Assembly: GCA_046349315.1 (NCBI GenBank)
Contig: JAXMCQ010000007.1
Coordinates: 149,807 to 213,806 of the forward strand
Direction: 5' to 3'
Length of the DNA stretch: 64,000 bases
DNA from: JAEUMG01 sp046349315
Lineage (GTDB): Bacteria > Pseudomonadota > Alphaproteobacteria > Rhizobiales > Aestuariivirgaceae
Shown: one piece after another, positions 36,647-45,828 of the stretch
Position numbering within the stretch: position 1 is the first letter of the stretch
How the letters are laid out: each line of letters starts with the position of its first letter
Position numbers and translations under genes: made by a program
Notes under the pieces: generated by a model
What the model saw: the letters and a program-made list of their open reading frames with translations, nothing else
What the model was told of the DNA's origin: nothing
Databases searched by the model: none

Positions 36647-37672
36647 ATGTCGCCGATGCTCAATCTCGATTCGCGTTACTACGTCGATCCTGCAGTCTAT
36701 GAGCGCGAACGCACCCGGCTCTTCCCCAAAACTTGGCAATTGCTTGGGCCGGCTTCGGAACTGGCGCAACGTGGCGCCTATTCGGCGATCGAAATTGCCG
36801 GGCACAAGGTCTTTGCGATCCGTGGCAAGGACGGAAAGCTCAGGGCGTTTCGCAATCTTTGCCGCCATCGCGGTGCGCGTCTCCTGGCCGAGGGGACCGG
36901 GCGCTGCCCCACAATCCGGTGTCCGTATCATCAATGGGTATGGGCCGATGACGGCCGTCTCATGAACGTGCCCTGGTTTGGCGAAGATACTGACTTCCGC
37001 CTGGAGGATTGGCGTCTCGAGGAAATAGCCTTGGCTGAATGGCGAGGGCTGGTCTTCGTCGCCATTGACCCCGCGACCTCGCTTGAAACACAGCTTGGCG
37101 ATGTTATCGACGAATTGCGCGACGAGCCGATCGAGTCTTACAAAGCCGTTCAGGTCGAGCGTATGAGCTTCGACGCCAATTGGAAGATCTACACGGACAA
37201 CTTTGTCGAGGGTTACCACATCCCGGGCATCCACCCGAACTTCTTCGCGGCCATCGACTTCGAGCAGTTCAAGACCACTGCCCATGACGGCATGGTCCGC
37301 ATGAGCGCGCCGCCGCGCGAAGGCTTGTTCTATCGCGGCAAGTGGCTCTGGATGTGGCCCAACTGGACGTTGTCGCTGTTCGATGGCGGGATGAACACCT
37401 CGCGGATCAACCCGCTTGATGAAAATCGCACCGAGCTCATCTATCATTTCTACTTTGCCGACACCTCCGAAGCGACGGCGGCAGCGCGGGCCGACACGAT
37501 TGCCCGTAATCTTGCCGTGGTCCGCGAGGATTTTGAGATCTGCCTCGAAACGCACCGCAATTACGCTTCAGGCGACTACAGCCCCGGCCCCTTGTCCCCG
37601 CGACATGAGAAGGGGGTGGTATATTTCCAGAACATGGTCAGTAATGTTATCGGGCCTTTGTCGGCTGCTTAG
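36647..37672 (+). CDS. Aromatic ring-hydroxylating oxygenase alpha subunit, Rieske type
   Basis: 341 residues. The Rieske [2Fe-2S] domain has CRHRGARLL and CPYHQW (CxH and CxxH). The catalytic domain has DNFVEGYHIPGIHPNFF with two His ligands and REDFEICLETHRN with the likely Asp ligand of the mononuclear iron. Enzymes of this family oxidise aromatic compounds, carnitine, choline or stachydrine-like betaines; the short length and motifs fit the latter single-subunit group, but the substrate is not readable. No reductase or ferredoxin gene is adjacent, so electrons must come from elsewhere. Confidence 0.86.
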   Translation: MSPMLNLDSRYYVDPAVYERERTRLFPKTWQLLGPASELAQRGAYSAIEIAGHKVFAIRGKDGKLRAFRNLCRHRGARLLAEGTGRCPTIRCPYHQWVWADDGRLMNVPWFGEDTDFRLEDWRLEEIALAEWRGLVFVAIDPATSLETQLGDVIDELRDEPIESYKAVQVERMSFDANWKIYTDNFVEGYHIPGIHPNFFAAIDFEQFKTTAHDGMVRMSAPPREGLFYRGKWLWMWPNWTLSLFDGGMNTSRINPLDENRTELIYHFYFADTSEATAAARADTIARNLAVVREDFEICLETHRNYASGDYSPGPLSPRHEKGVVYFQNMVSNVIGPLSAA

Positions 37673-37776
37673 TGCCATGCTTTGGCCGCGTTTGACCCTC
37701 TATCTCTAGCCCGGTCTGGGACGGCTGGCCTTACCTATGGTATTGGAACAGCTGGCTATGGTCGATTCTTGCGGCC

Positions 37777-40700
37777 TTGGCGTGCCAATTCGTGGCCCCC
37801 ACCGCCACTGTAAAAGGACTGGGATTGCGCCGGCGACTAACGAAAATAGTGGCGATATCGCTGCTTACGCTTCTTGTGGTGGTCGGGATCGTCCTCGGCG
37901 CCTTCTTGTGGCGTCTTTCGGTCGGCCCGGTATCGATCAGCTTTCTGAACGACCGCATTCGCACCGAGATTAACAAGAGCCTCGACGGCCTCGAGGTTCA
38001 TCTTTCCGACGCCGTCATCGAGCGGGACCGCAAGACCGGCATGCCGCATGTTCGGCTGCGCAATGTTGAAGTCGTCGATTCCTCTGGCGCCGTCATAGCG
38101 CGTGCGCCCCGCGCGGCGATCGGCCTCGACGCATCCGCTTTACTGAGCGCCAGCATAGTGCCCAGGCGGCTCGAGCTGATAGGGCCACGCATTCTCCTCA
38201 AGCGCTCGGCGAATGGCGGATTCCAGCTTGGCTTCGGTGAGACCGCAGCGCACGCTGCTGGCCTGCCCGAAGCGGAACCGCCGGAAACGATCTCAGGTAA
38301 ATCTGACCAGATGCAAGGGCCGGAAGACATCGTTCCGGAGACTTCGGCGTCGGCGATTATTGATCTCCTGGCCCAGGAATTGTCGGGCGCCGGCAAGCAG
38401 TCTTCGGCCTTGGCCAACATTGAATCCGTTCAGGTGACCGACGCCGATATCCAGCTCTACGACGAAGTGAACCTCGTCAATTGGCACGCTCCGAAGGCAA
38501 ATCTATCGTTTCAGCGGATGCCGTTCGGTTTTGCGCTCCTTTCCGAGCTCACGATCGCCAGCGGTGATGGCGATCCTTGGCGTGCGGAAATCTCGACCTC
38601 CTACCAGTCCAAATCCAAGATCTATACGGTGAACGCGCGGATATTCGATCTCGTCCCCGCCAACATCGCCGATCAGATTTTCGCATTGTCGAAGTTCGCG
38701 CAGGTTCAGTTGCCGCTTTCGGGGCACGCCGAGGTGGAACTCCAATCCGACGGCACGATCATTAACGCCTCGGCGGAACTCTCGGCGGCAGCTGGCCGGG
38801 TTGGGTTGCCGGGTTATATTTCCGAGCCGATCCTTATCGATGAAGGTTCTGTCAGGCTGGACTTCGACCCGACCACCGGTGGCATCGTGATCAATAATTC
38901 ATCGGTGCTTATCGGGGGTTCGCGGGCAGATCTCACTGGCCGCATCGATCCGGAACGCTCTGGCGATGGCAAGCTTCAGGCCCTGAAGCTTGCGCTGAAG
39001 GCCCGAAACGTGAGCATCGATCCTGACGGGACTCTCAAACAGGTGATCCCCATCGACCGTATCGATTTTGAGGGAGTGGCCTCAGTCGGCGAAGCGCGGC
39101 TCGATGTAAACGATCTCCTGGTCGTCGCAGGTCCCGCCGGTGTGCGATTGCGCGGGACCTTCACCGGCGGAGAGCGCTCGGTGGGCATGCGCCTGGCTGG
39201 TCGCGCGCAGGACGTGCCGTCCGATGTTTTGAAACGGCTTTGGCCACCGATGATCACGCCTAAGACCCGCAAATGGGTTACGGAAAATGTTGTGGCAGGT
39301 CGTGTCTCCGAAGCCGACTTCACCGTCGATCTTGCCCCCGATGAATTGGCTCAGGCCGTTGCTCAAGGGAGGATGCGGAACGAGGCGATCAATCTTAAGT
39401 TTTCGCTGAGCGATGTGACGACCCGCTACTTCAAGGATCTGCCGGAAATCCGGGCTGCTACCGGTGCCGGACTGGCCCAAGGCGATCGTTTCGACCTGAA
39501 GCTTGACGGCGCATCGATATCTTGGGGCGATAATCAAAAGCTCGACCTTGCTTCGGCAAGCATGGTGGCGACCGATCTGCTGGCACCCGTAACCACCACG
39601 CAATATTTGGTGCGCGCCACAGCTCCGGCATCGACGGTGCTGGGCTATATGGATTTTCCGGCACTCAATCTCCTGCAAAAGACCAAGCTTGAGAAAGACA
39701 GGCTCAATGGCAATGCTACGGTCGATCTCGATTTGACCGTCAAAATCCCCAAGGGTGGCAGCAAGGAACAGGTGATAGTCGCCGCAACGGCCCAGCTTAC
39801 AGACGCGAGCTTCAAGAATGCTCTCAACGACCTCAATCTTGAGAAGGGAACAATCACGCTTGAGGTCGCGGGCGATACTCTCACCGCAGGTGGCACAGCG
39901 CGTCTTGCCGGCATCCCTGTGGAACTGCAGGTGACCCGGCAGCTTGCCGGCGAGGGAGATGCGAGCGCAGTGCTCGAGGCGAATCTAACCGATGAGCAGC
40001 GCGCCAAGTTTGCCGGAGCGATCAATGATTTCATCCAAGGCCCCGTATCGGTCAGGGTCGTCTTGCCCGATATTTCGGGAAAGGTAACGAAACTCAGCAT
40101 CAACGCCGACCTCTCCAAGGCCGCTCTGAAACTCGATGCGATCGGCTGGGCGCGTGGGCCCAAGGCGAAGACGACCGCCTCTTTCGTCTACGAGAAGAAC
40201 GATAAGGGTGGAGCGATCCGCGATTTCGAACTCAAGTCTTCCGACATTTCCGTCAGTGGCGAGCTTGATCTCAACCGCAAGGGTGCTGTTTCGGAGGCGA
40301 GATTTCCCGTTGTCGTTCTTTCCGATGAAAATCGCTTCGGGGTGACACTCAACCAGAATGACGATGGTTTGGCCATTTCGTTGAGCGGCCGCAGCTTCGA
40401 CGCCCGGCCTTTGCTGCGCTCGATATTCGGCGGCAAGGGCGGAGATGACGACGACAAGCCCAAACAGTCTTACAGCATCAAGATCGATCTTAATCGCGTC
40501 TATGCCCAGCGTGGCGAAATCCTGACCGATGTCACCGGCCAGATTTCGGCCACCAAGGGAGTCATTCAGCAAGCCAATGTGCAGGGCACGTTCATCAGCG
40601 GCAATCCTGTAGTCTTCAAGATCACACCGGACGGGGATACCAGGGAATTGCGAGTGGCCGGCCGCGATGCCGGCGCAGCCCTGCGCGCCGCCAATCTCTA

Positions 40701-41259
40701 TTCCAAGATAGCCGGCGGTGCACTCGACTTCGAAGCGAAAATGAACAATGGCCCGGGTGGTACCTTGCGCAGCGGCCGTCTGATCATCCGCGATTTCGAA
40801 GTCCGCGATGAGGCCGCGCTCGCCGAACTGGACCGCAAAGGCAAGCCCAAGAAATCCTCAGGCCCGCGAAAGGCCGGTGTCGCCTTCAGCAAGCTGACCT
40901 TGCCATTTACGGCCGACAACAGGTTCATCCGGATCGGCGATGCGGTCGTGAAGGGCCCGCAAATGTGTGCGACGGCAGACGGGCTGATCAGGCGTGCCGA
41001 CGGCGCCATGGATATTGATGGGACGATCATTCCGGCATGCGCGCTCAATCGCGTGCCGGGAGACATTCCGATCATCGGCGACATCCTGGTGGGCGATGGC
41101 TTGTTCGGCCTGACCTATGCCTTGGGCGGAGCAATCTCGAACCCGAAATTCCAGGTCAATCCGGTGTCGGCGATCGCTCCGGGAATTTTCCGCCGCTTCT
41201 TCGAATACGGATCGCCCAATGATGTGGGCAACAGCGCGGCGAGGCCCAAGGCAAACTAG
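37777..41259 (+). CDS. Very large AsmA-like / DUF3971 protein (YhdP type)
   Basis: About 1160 residues. The start is uncertain: 37777 is a TTG, a GTG at 37792 is in frame, and the frame is open back to 37705. A single N-terminal helix (VAISLLTLLVVVGIVLGAFL) anchors it in the inner membrane and the rest would lie in the periplasm as an elongated beta-rich groove. The N-terminal region LRNVEVVDSSGAVIARAPRAA and the C-terminal end with VPGDIPIIGDILVGDGLFG are typical of the AsmA-like/DUF3971 proteins. Relatives such as YhdP and TamB carry phospholipids to the outer membrane, which is the likely role. The stop overlaps the convergent tyrS stop by 4 bp. Confidence 0.88.
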   Translation: MACQFVAPTATVKGLGLRRRLTKIVAISLLTLLVVVGIVLGAFLWRLSVGPVSISFLNDRIRTEINKSLDGLEVHLSDAVIERDRKTGMPHVRLRNVEVVDSSGAVIARAPRAAIGLDASALLSASIVPRRLELIGPRILLKRSANGGFQLGFGETAAHAAGLPEAEPPETISGKSDQMQGPEDIVPETSASAIIDLLAQELSGAGKQSSALANIESVQVTDADIQLYDEVNLVNWHAPKANLSFQRMPFGFALLSELTIASGDGDPWRAEISTSYQSKSKIYTVNARIFDLVPANIADQIFALSKFAQVQLPLSGHAEVELQSDGTIINASAELSAAAGRVGLPGYISEPILIDEGSVRLDFDPTTGGIVINNSSVLIGGSRADLTGRIDPERSGDGKLQALKLALKARNVSIDPDGTLKQVIPIDRIDFEGVASVGEARLDVNDLLVVAGPAGVRLRGTFTGGERSVGMRLAGRAQDVPSDVLKRLWPPMITPKTRKWVTENVVAGRVSEADFTVDLAPDELAQAVAQGRMRNEAINLKFSLSDVTTRYFKDLPEIRAATGAGLAQGDRFDLKLDGASISWGDNQKLDLASASMVATDLLAPVTTTQYLVRATAPASTVLGYMDFPALNLLQKTKLEKDRLNGNATVDLDLTVKIPKGGSKEQVIVAATAQLTDASFKNALNDLNLEKGTITLEVAGDTLTAGGTARLAGIPVELQVTRQLAGEGDASAVLEANLTDEQRAKFAGAINDFIQGPVSVRVVLPDISGKVTKLSINADLSKAALKLDAIGWARGPKAKTTASFVYEKNDKGGAIRDFELKSSDISVSGELDLNRKGAVSEARFPVVVLSDENRFGVTLNQNDDGLAISLSGRSFDARPLLRSIFGGKGGDDDDKPKQSYSIKIDLNRVYAQRGEILTDVTGQISATKGVIQQANVQGTFISGNPVVFKITPDGDTRELRVAGRDAGAALRAANLYSKIAGGALDFEAKMNNGPGGTLRSGRLIIRDFEVRDEAALAELDRKGKPKKSSGPRKAGVAFSKLTLPFTADNRFIRIGDAVVKGPQMCATADGLIRRADGAMDIDGTIIPACALNRVPGDIPIIGDILVGDGLFGLTYALGGAISNPKFQVNPVSAIAPGIFRRFFEYGSPNDVGNSAARPKAN

Positions 41260-42500
41260 ACGGGCTTCAGCAGGACGTGCTTCTTCTTTCCCATTGAGAG
41301 CTTGATCACCCCATCCGCATTCAGCATTTGGCGCGTTAGTGTCAGCCGATCGTCCGAAACGGGAGTGTCATTGATGCGGATTGCGCCACCCTGGACGTGA
41401 CGGCGAGCCTCGCCGTTCGAGCCTGCAAATCCTGCCAGTACCGCGGCGGCGAGGAGCCCAGTGCCCTTATCAAGGTCGATTGAAATCGTCGGCAAGCCGC
41501 CGGCAATCTCGCCGGTTTCAAATGTGCGCCGGGACGTTTCGGCCGCCGCCTCCGCCGCTTCGCGGCCATGGAGGAGGGCGGTCGCCTCGCTCGCAAGAAT
41601 CTTCTTTGCCTCGTTGATCTCCGAGCCCGCTAGAGCGGAGATGCGCGCGATCTCACTCAATGGAAGGATTGTGAAGAGCTTGAGAAAGCGCCCGACATCA
41701 GCATCTTCGGTGTTCCGCCAGAATTGCCAATAGTCGTAGGGGCTGAGCATTTCCGCATTGAGCCAGATCGCCCCTTGCGCGGTCTTGCCCATTTTGGCGC
41801 CAGATGATGTCGTAATCAGCGGTGTCGTCAATGCGTAGAGCTGTGGCGTTCCCATGCGCCGGCCGAGGTCGATGCCGGTGACGATATTGCCCCACTGGTC
41901 GGACCCGCCCATCTGCAGGTTTGTGCCATAGCGCCGTGCCAGCTCGACGAAATCGTAGGCCTGCAGGATCATGTAATTGAACTCGATGAACGAGAGTTCA
42001 TGCTCACGCTCAAGCCGCAGCTTCACCGAATCCATGGCCAGCATGCGATTGACCGAGAAATGCCGCCCGATCTCGCGCAGCATGTCGATGTAGTTGAGCT
42101 TCGTCAGCCATTCGGCATTGTCGACGAAGATCGCATCCTTGCCTGCATTTCCAAACTTCAGGAACTTGGAGAAAACCTGCTGAATGCCTTGCTTGTTGGC
42201 TTCGATCTCTTCGAGCGTAAGCAGCCTTCGGCTTTCGTCTCGACCCGAAGGATCGCCGACCCGCGTGGTACCCCCGCCCATGAGCGCGATAGGCTTTTGC
42301 CCCGTCTGCTGAGCCCAATAGAGCAGCATGATCTGCACTAAAGAGCCGATATGGAGCGACGGCGCCGTGCAGTCGAACCCAATATAGGTCACGATTCCGT
42401 TGCGCGAGGCGAGAGCGTCGAGTCCCTCCGCGTCAGAGCACTGATGGATGTATCCGCGCTCTGAAAGGATCGATAGGAAATCGGACGCAAACTTGCTCAT
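41256..42500 (-). CDS. tyrS: Tyrosyl-tRNA synthetase
   Basis: 414 residues from the ATG at 42500; seven more codons are open upstream. The class I signatures are PSLHIGSLVQ (HIGH) and SSGAKMGKTAQG (KMSKS variant KMGKT, usual for TyrRS). A C-terminal S4 RNA-binding domain ends the protein. It charges tRNA-Tyr. It is divergent from anmK with 52 bp between the starts, an arrangement frequent in alphaproteobacteria. Confidence 0.97.
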   Translation of the reverse strand: MSKFASDFLSILSERGYIHQCSDAEGLDALASRNGIVTYIGFDCTAPSLHIGSLVQIMLLYWAQQTGQKPIALMGGGTTRVGDPSGRDESRRLLTLEEIEANKQGIQQVFSKFLKFGNAGKDAIFVDNAEWLTKLNYIDMLREIGRHFSVNRMLAMDSVKLRLEREHELSFIEFNYMILQAYDFVELARRYGTNLQMGGSDQWGNIVTGIDLGRRMGTPQLYALTTPLITTSSGAKMGKTAQGAIWLNAEMLSPYDYWQFWRNTEDADVGRFLKLFTILPLSEIARISALAGSEINEAKKILASEATALLHGREAAEAAAETSRRTFETGEIAGGLPTISIDLDKGTGLLAAAVLAGFAGSNGEARRHVQGGAIRINDTPVSDDRLTLTRQMLNADGVIKLSMGKKKHVLLKPV

Positions 42501-42552
42501 TGACCAGACCTGTGACAGCACTGGCGGCGGCTCTTAGCGTGGGGTTGCTGAC

Positions 42553-43656
42553 GTGTCAAAATTCTATACCGCCATTGGATTGATGTCGGGAACGTCGCTC
42601 GATGGCATTGACGTTGCGCTCCTCAAGACCGACGGCGAGGACCGAGTGGAGCGCGGTCCGGCTCGCACTTATGCCTATACGAGCGATCAAAGAGCCTCGC
42701 TCGCAATGGCGCTGCGCGACGCGGTCCAAATCAGATCTCGGGAGGAACGGCCAGGCAATCTCGGCGATATCGAGCGAGCGCTGACGGAATGGCATGCTAC
42801 GGCTGTCCGGAGATTTTGCGCGGAGAACCGGCTGAGCGCGGCCGATATCGACCTCATCGGTTTTCACGGCCAGACGGTTCTGCATCGTCCCGAACGTCAT
42901 TTGACTGTTCAGCTTGGTGATGGCCGGTTGCTCGCTGAGCGAACCGGTGTGCCGGTGATGTTCGACATGCGCGCAGACGATGTCGCAGCGGGCGGCCAGG
43001 GCGCGCCGTTGGTGCCGGTTTATCATCGTGCTCTTGCCGCCTCCATAGCCGAGCGCCCAGTTGCTTTCGTCAATATTGGCGGCGTCGCCAACGTCACGTG
43101 GATAGGCAGAAATGGCGAACTCCTCGCCTTCGATACGGGGCCTGGCAATGCCTTGCTTGACGATTGGGCGCTCCGCCACACGGGCATAACCTCGGACATG
43201 GATGGTCGTCTTGCATCGGGCGGAAGGATCAATGAAGGGGTCGTGGCCCAGTACCTCGGCGACTCATATTTCGAGGAGCCGCCACCAAAGTCTCTCGATC
43301 GAAATTCCTTTGCCGGTGTCGATCTGACTGGCCTTTCGGTCGAAGATGGCGCTGCGACGCTCGTAGCTGTCACCGCCCGGACAATCGCTCTCGCGGCGGG
43401 CTGGTTTCCCGAGCCGCCGGCGCGATGGATCATCTGTGGCGGCGGCCGGAAGAACCCGGCCATCATGGCGGCGCTGCGGAACGCGATTGCGACCACCCGC
43501 GCTGCTGAAGAAGCTCGCTTCGATGGCGACGCGATGGAGGCCGAAGCCTGGGCCTATCTTGCGGTGCGCTGTCTCTTGAAATTGCCGATCAGCTTCCCGG
43601 GTACCACCCGCGTGCCGGCAGAAATGTCCGGTGGCGTTCTCGTTCAACCACGATAG
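42553..43656 (+). CDS. anmK: Anhydro-N-acetylmuramic acid kinase
   Basis: 367 residues from a GTG. MSGTSLDGIDVALL is the N-terminal phosphate-binding motif and DTGPGNALLDDWALRHTG lies in the central ASKHA fold; GGGRKNPAIMAALR closes it. It hydrolyses and phosphorylates 1,6-anhydro-MurNAc from cell-wall turnover to MurNAc-6-phosphate. It is paired divergently with tyrS. Downstream lies 0.5 kb of palindromic repeats rather than another gene. Confidence 0.96.
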   Translation: MSKFYTAIGLMSGTSLDGIDVALLKTDGEDRVERGPARTYAYTSDQRASLAMALRDAVQIRSREERPGNLGDIERALTEWHATAVRRFCAENRLSAADIDLIGFHGQTVLHRPERHLTVQLGDGRLLAERTGVPVMFDMRADDVAAGGQGAPLVPVYHRALAASIAERPVAFVNIGGVANVTWIGRNGELLAFDTGPGNALLDDWALRHTGITSDMDGRLASGGRINEGVVAQYLGDSYFEEPPPKSLDRNSFAGVDLTGLSVEDGAATLVAVTARTIALAAGWFPEPPARWIICGGGRKNPAIMAALRNAIATTRAAEEARFDGDAMEAEAWAYLAVRCLLKLPISFPGTTRVPAEMSGGVLVQPR

Positions 43657-43777
43657 GGGAGCAGGGCGGTTATTACGGCGGCCCAGTCCCACAAACCTGA
43701 GGACGGCCATATGTCTCCACCATGGTCGCCCTTGCGGCAGCCATCCAGTCTGGATGGGAGGAGGAGAGCTTGCAAAT

Positions 43778-43880
43778 TCTTGTCATTGCCGGGCTTGTCC
43801 CGGCAATCCATCGCTCAACCAACTCAGTTCACGGAATATCGGCACAATGGATCGCCGGAATGAATCCGGCGATGACAAAT
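43778..43880. repeat. Intergenic palindromic repeat, family A, copy 1
   Basis: Two hairpins: TTGCCGGGCTTGTCCCGGCAA near 43785-43807 (quoted in halves TTGCCGGG and CCCGGCAA) and TCGCCGGA / TCCGGCGA at 43852-43872, flanked by TTGTCAT and GATGACAA. The first half matches the copy at 59319 over about 31 bases. The element belongs to a class of small mobile or recombinogenic palindromes common in Hyphomicrobiales genomes. Confidence 0.8.
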
Positions 43881-43922
43881 AAAGGGCGAAGGCTGGAAAG
43901 CTGGCGCGAACGCTTTGGTTTT

Positions 43923-44056
43923 CCCTCTCCCCTTGTGGGAGAGGGCGACGAGCCGAAGGCCCGAGGGATAACGTGCCGCGACACGGACCTTTGTGAGTTT
44001 GAAATGCCCCTCACCCGGCATGCTCGCGCATGCCGCCCTCTCCACGGAGGAGAGGG
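43923..44056. repeat. Intergenic palindromic repeat, family B
   Basis: CCCTCTCCC / GGGAGAGGG (43923-43945) pairs as a 9-bp stem. Then comes a spacer with GACGAGCCGAAGGCCCGAGG, a GGCATG / CATGCC stem (44017-44034) and CCCTCTCC / GGAGAGGG (44036-44056). This is a composite element of the CTCTCCCC...GGGGAGAG kind seen widely between genes in rhizobia and relatives. Confidence 0.75.
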
Positions 44057-44082
44057 GAAGGAGGGTAATGAAGCGCACAAAT

Positions 44083-44135
44083 ATACCCCTCGTCCTGAGG
44101 TGCGCGCGAAGGCGCGCCTCGAAGGATAGGGGTAT
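44083..44135. repeat. Intergenic palindromic repeat, family C
   Basis: The outer arms ATACCCCT and AGGGGTAT are perfect, and the inner arms GAGGTGCGC / GCGCGCCTC pair nearly perfectly around GAAG. The core CTCGTCCTGAGGTGCGCGC fits the CCTCGTCCTTCGAGG-type repeat of Hyphomicrobiales. It stands 30 bp from the next gene's stop. Confidence 0.7.
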
Positions 44136-44165
44136 AGGATCAATTCAGTATACGGAGGAATGCGC

Positions 44166-44903
44166 CTACGACGTGTCGTCGCGCGGCGGGTTGCCGAGGC
44201 GCGCGAGCCAGTCGCAGTCCTTGAGGATCTGGTCGACCTCGTGGATGTTCCGTTGGCGGTATCCGGGTGGACGCCCGGAGCGCAATGGGCCCGAGCGCTC
44301 AGGCCGGCGTTCGTCGAAGGGACGGGCGTCCCAACGGGCGAGCCGCAGGGCGTGGCGCGGGATGTCCTGAACCGCGTCCAGAACGGCGAGGAGCCGGCGG
44401 ACCAGGTGCCTGGCACTGACCATGCCGTCGTCGGCTTTCTCTTCGACAACCGGCCCCGGCGGCGGAGCTTGCGGCCGACCGAATTCGCGCATCATCCGCT
44501 CCCAGGGAGAGAGAGGATCACCGAGAACGCGGATGCGCGGCTCAGGGCCACGGCGCTTCTTCCTGAACCGGCGGCCCTGGCGCCTGAGCGCATCGAAGAG
44601 GTTGAACAAGGGCCGGCGCTTGCGCTCAGGCTTGGCTTCGGCGTTATTTTCACGAGGGGTCTTTGGCTTGCCTGAGGCCGGACGCCGGGGCTTATGTTCG
44701 AGTACGATGTTACGCGCCGCGGCGACGATGAGCCGCCGAACGGCTGATTCCGCCGACCGCAGGATCTGGAGCACGGAGCGGTGGAGCGGCTTCGATATCC
44801 TGTCGATCGAAACGCCTTCGCTAAGCCCGATCTTGGCGAACGCCGCCAACACCACCGCCAACAGTGGCACGCGCTTGCTTTCGATGGCCAATTCCCAGTC
44901 CAT
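44166..44903 (-). CDS. Hypothetical protein, basic and proline-rich
   Basis: 245 residues. I do not recognise the family. The N-terminus MDWELAIESKRVPLLAVVLA is hydrophobic up to about residue 30; the middle (about 65-135) is strongly basic with Lys/Arg/Pro; the C-terminal 40 residues have GRPPGYRQRNIHEVDQILKD. This shape (short domain, basic linker, conserved tail) recalls small uncharacterised proteins that recur in Hyphomicrobiales genomes. It is flanked by repeats and by a small gene, so it may be an accessory insertion. There is no signal peptide or catalytic motif. Confidence 0.6.
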   Translation of the reverse strand: MDWELAIESKRVPLLAVVLAAFAKIGLSEGVSIDRISKPLHRSVLQILRSAESAVRRLIVAAARNIVLEHKPRRPASGKPKTPRENNAEAKPERKRRPLFNLFDALRRQGRRFRKKRRGPEPRIRVLGDPLSPWERMMREFGRPQAPPPGPVVEEKADDGMVSARHLVRRLLAVLDAVQDIPRHALRLARWDARPFDERRPERSGPLRSGRPPGYRQRNIHEVDQILKDCDWLARLGNPPRDDTS

Positions 44904-44975
44904 TAAGGCCCAATAGAACAGAAAACGAACTCAGTCAATCGAAAAAGTGTCTAGGTGGAATTTTCCGTACGCGCT

Positions 44976-45215
44976 CTAGTCGTCCTTTGAGCCGGTTATC
45001 GTGTTTGTCGGGCACGCGCCCGTGTAGGGATCAGGGGTCTCACATTTGACCGTGCACCGTTCCCAATTTCCGCAGGCATTGCGGATCGTTTCCCCGGTGA
45101 TCCTCGTCATTTCACGTTTGGACGAATCCGAACACGCAGCGCAAATGAACAGCATGCCAATAGCGCCAGCAATTATGGCCCCGCGCTTCGAATACCAATA
45201 AAGACTAACAGCCAT
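44976..45215 (-). CDS. Small exported or lipoprotein-like protein
   Basis: 79 residues. An N-terminal hydrophobic stretch (GAIIAGAIGMLFICAAC) ends in a cysteine that could be a lipid-attachment site, although residue -3 is Cys rather than the usual Leu, Val or Ile. The mature part has four Cys (NACGNWERCTVKCETPDPYTGAC) that may form disulfides. No family recognised. It is divergent from the DUF2975 gene, with a perfect inverted repeat between them. Confidence 0.5.
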   Translation of the reverse strand: MAVSLYWYSKRGAIIAGAIGMLFICAACSDSSKREMTRITGETIRNACGNWERCTVKCETPDPYTGACPTNTITGSKDD

Positions 45216-45235
45216 TTACAACCTCGTGCGATGAA

Positions 45236-45254
45236 TTTATCGTATAACGATAAA
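45236..45254. promoter_or_regulatory. Perfect 8-bp inverted repeat, likely operator of the DUF2975/Xre pair
   Basis: TTTATCGT-ATA-ACGATAAA stands in the 52 bp between two divergent starts, in an AT-rich stretch with TAAAAT-like -10 material. Small Xre regulators paired with DUF2975 membrane proteins typically bind such a TATCG/CGATA palindrome; binding here is inferred. Confidence 0.55.
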
Positions 45255-45267
45255 ATATGGCCGTAAA

Positions 45268-45825
45268 ATGTTAATAAGAGAGAGACCAGGCGTGGCATCG
45301 ACTCAGGCACTGTCGCGCACGGCCACATGGATGAGCCGCTCCACCCTTGTCGCGTTGATTGCGATTGTCGCTGCCTATGCCGGCCTGTGGCTCGATCCGG
45401 GAACGGCTCAGCAGGCGCTGCGAGAAATGCTTCCCGGAGTTTCGGCGCAAGGAGTGAACTCAACACAACTTTGGCTCGGCGCTGTCTTGGGCCTCATCCC
45501 GGTGATCATCCTCACCATCGCTTTATGGGAGTTGTATACGTTCTTTGCGCTCTACCAACGAGGCGACGCCTTCCCTCCCGGGGCGGGGGAACGTTTGCGT
45601 CGCGTCGGAGTGTGGCTCATTGCTCTCGCCGCGACGGCGTTTATTGTCCGATGCACGGCATCGGTGCTGTTCAGCTGGCATCTCGGAGATGGAAACCGGC
45701 AACTGGCAATCTCGATTTCATCGAGCGACATCATCCTGCTCCTGTTCGGTGGCTTGGTCCGGATGATTGGGCAGGTCTTGTTGGAAGCAGGGCGCGTTGC
45801 CGAAGAAAACCGGCAGTTCGTCTAG
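45268..45825 (+). CDS. DUF2975 membrane protein
   Basis: 185 residues with four hydrophobic helices, matching the DUF2975 family. The N-terminal start is unsure: ATG 45268 or, eight codons on, GTG 45292, which leaves more room for a leader and has GAGAGAGACC ahead of it. The gene is followed 3 bp later by a small Xre regulator, as in many bacteria, and the two form a regulated module of unknown function. Toxin or signalling roles have been proposed for similar pairs, but I see nothing specific here. Confidence 0.85.
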   Translation: MLIRERPGVASTQALSRTATWMSRSTLVALIAIVAAYAGLWLDPGTAQQALREMLPGVSAQGVNSTQLWLGAVLGLIPVIILTIALWELYTFFALYQRGDAFPPGAGERLRRVGVWLIALAATAFIVRCTASVLFSWHLGDGNRQLAISISSSDIILLLFGGLVRMIGQVLLEAGRVAEENRQFV

Positions 45826-45828
45826 CCC

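Noticed and set aside
43657..44165. CRISPR-like array
   Set aside because: The repeats are three different palindromes and show no regular spacers.
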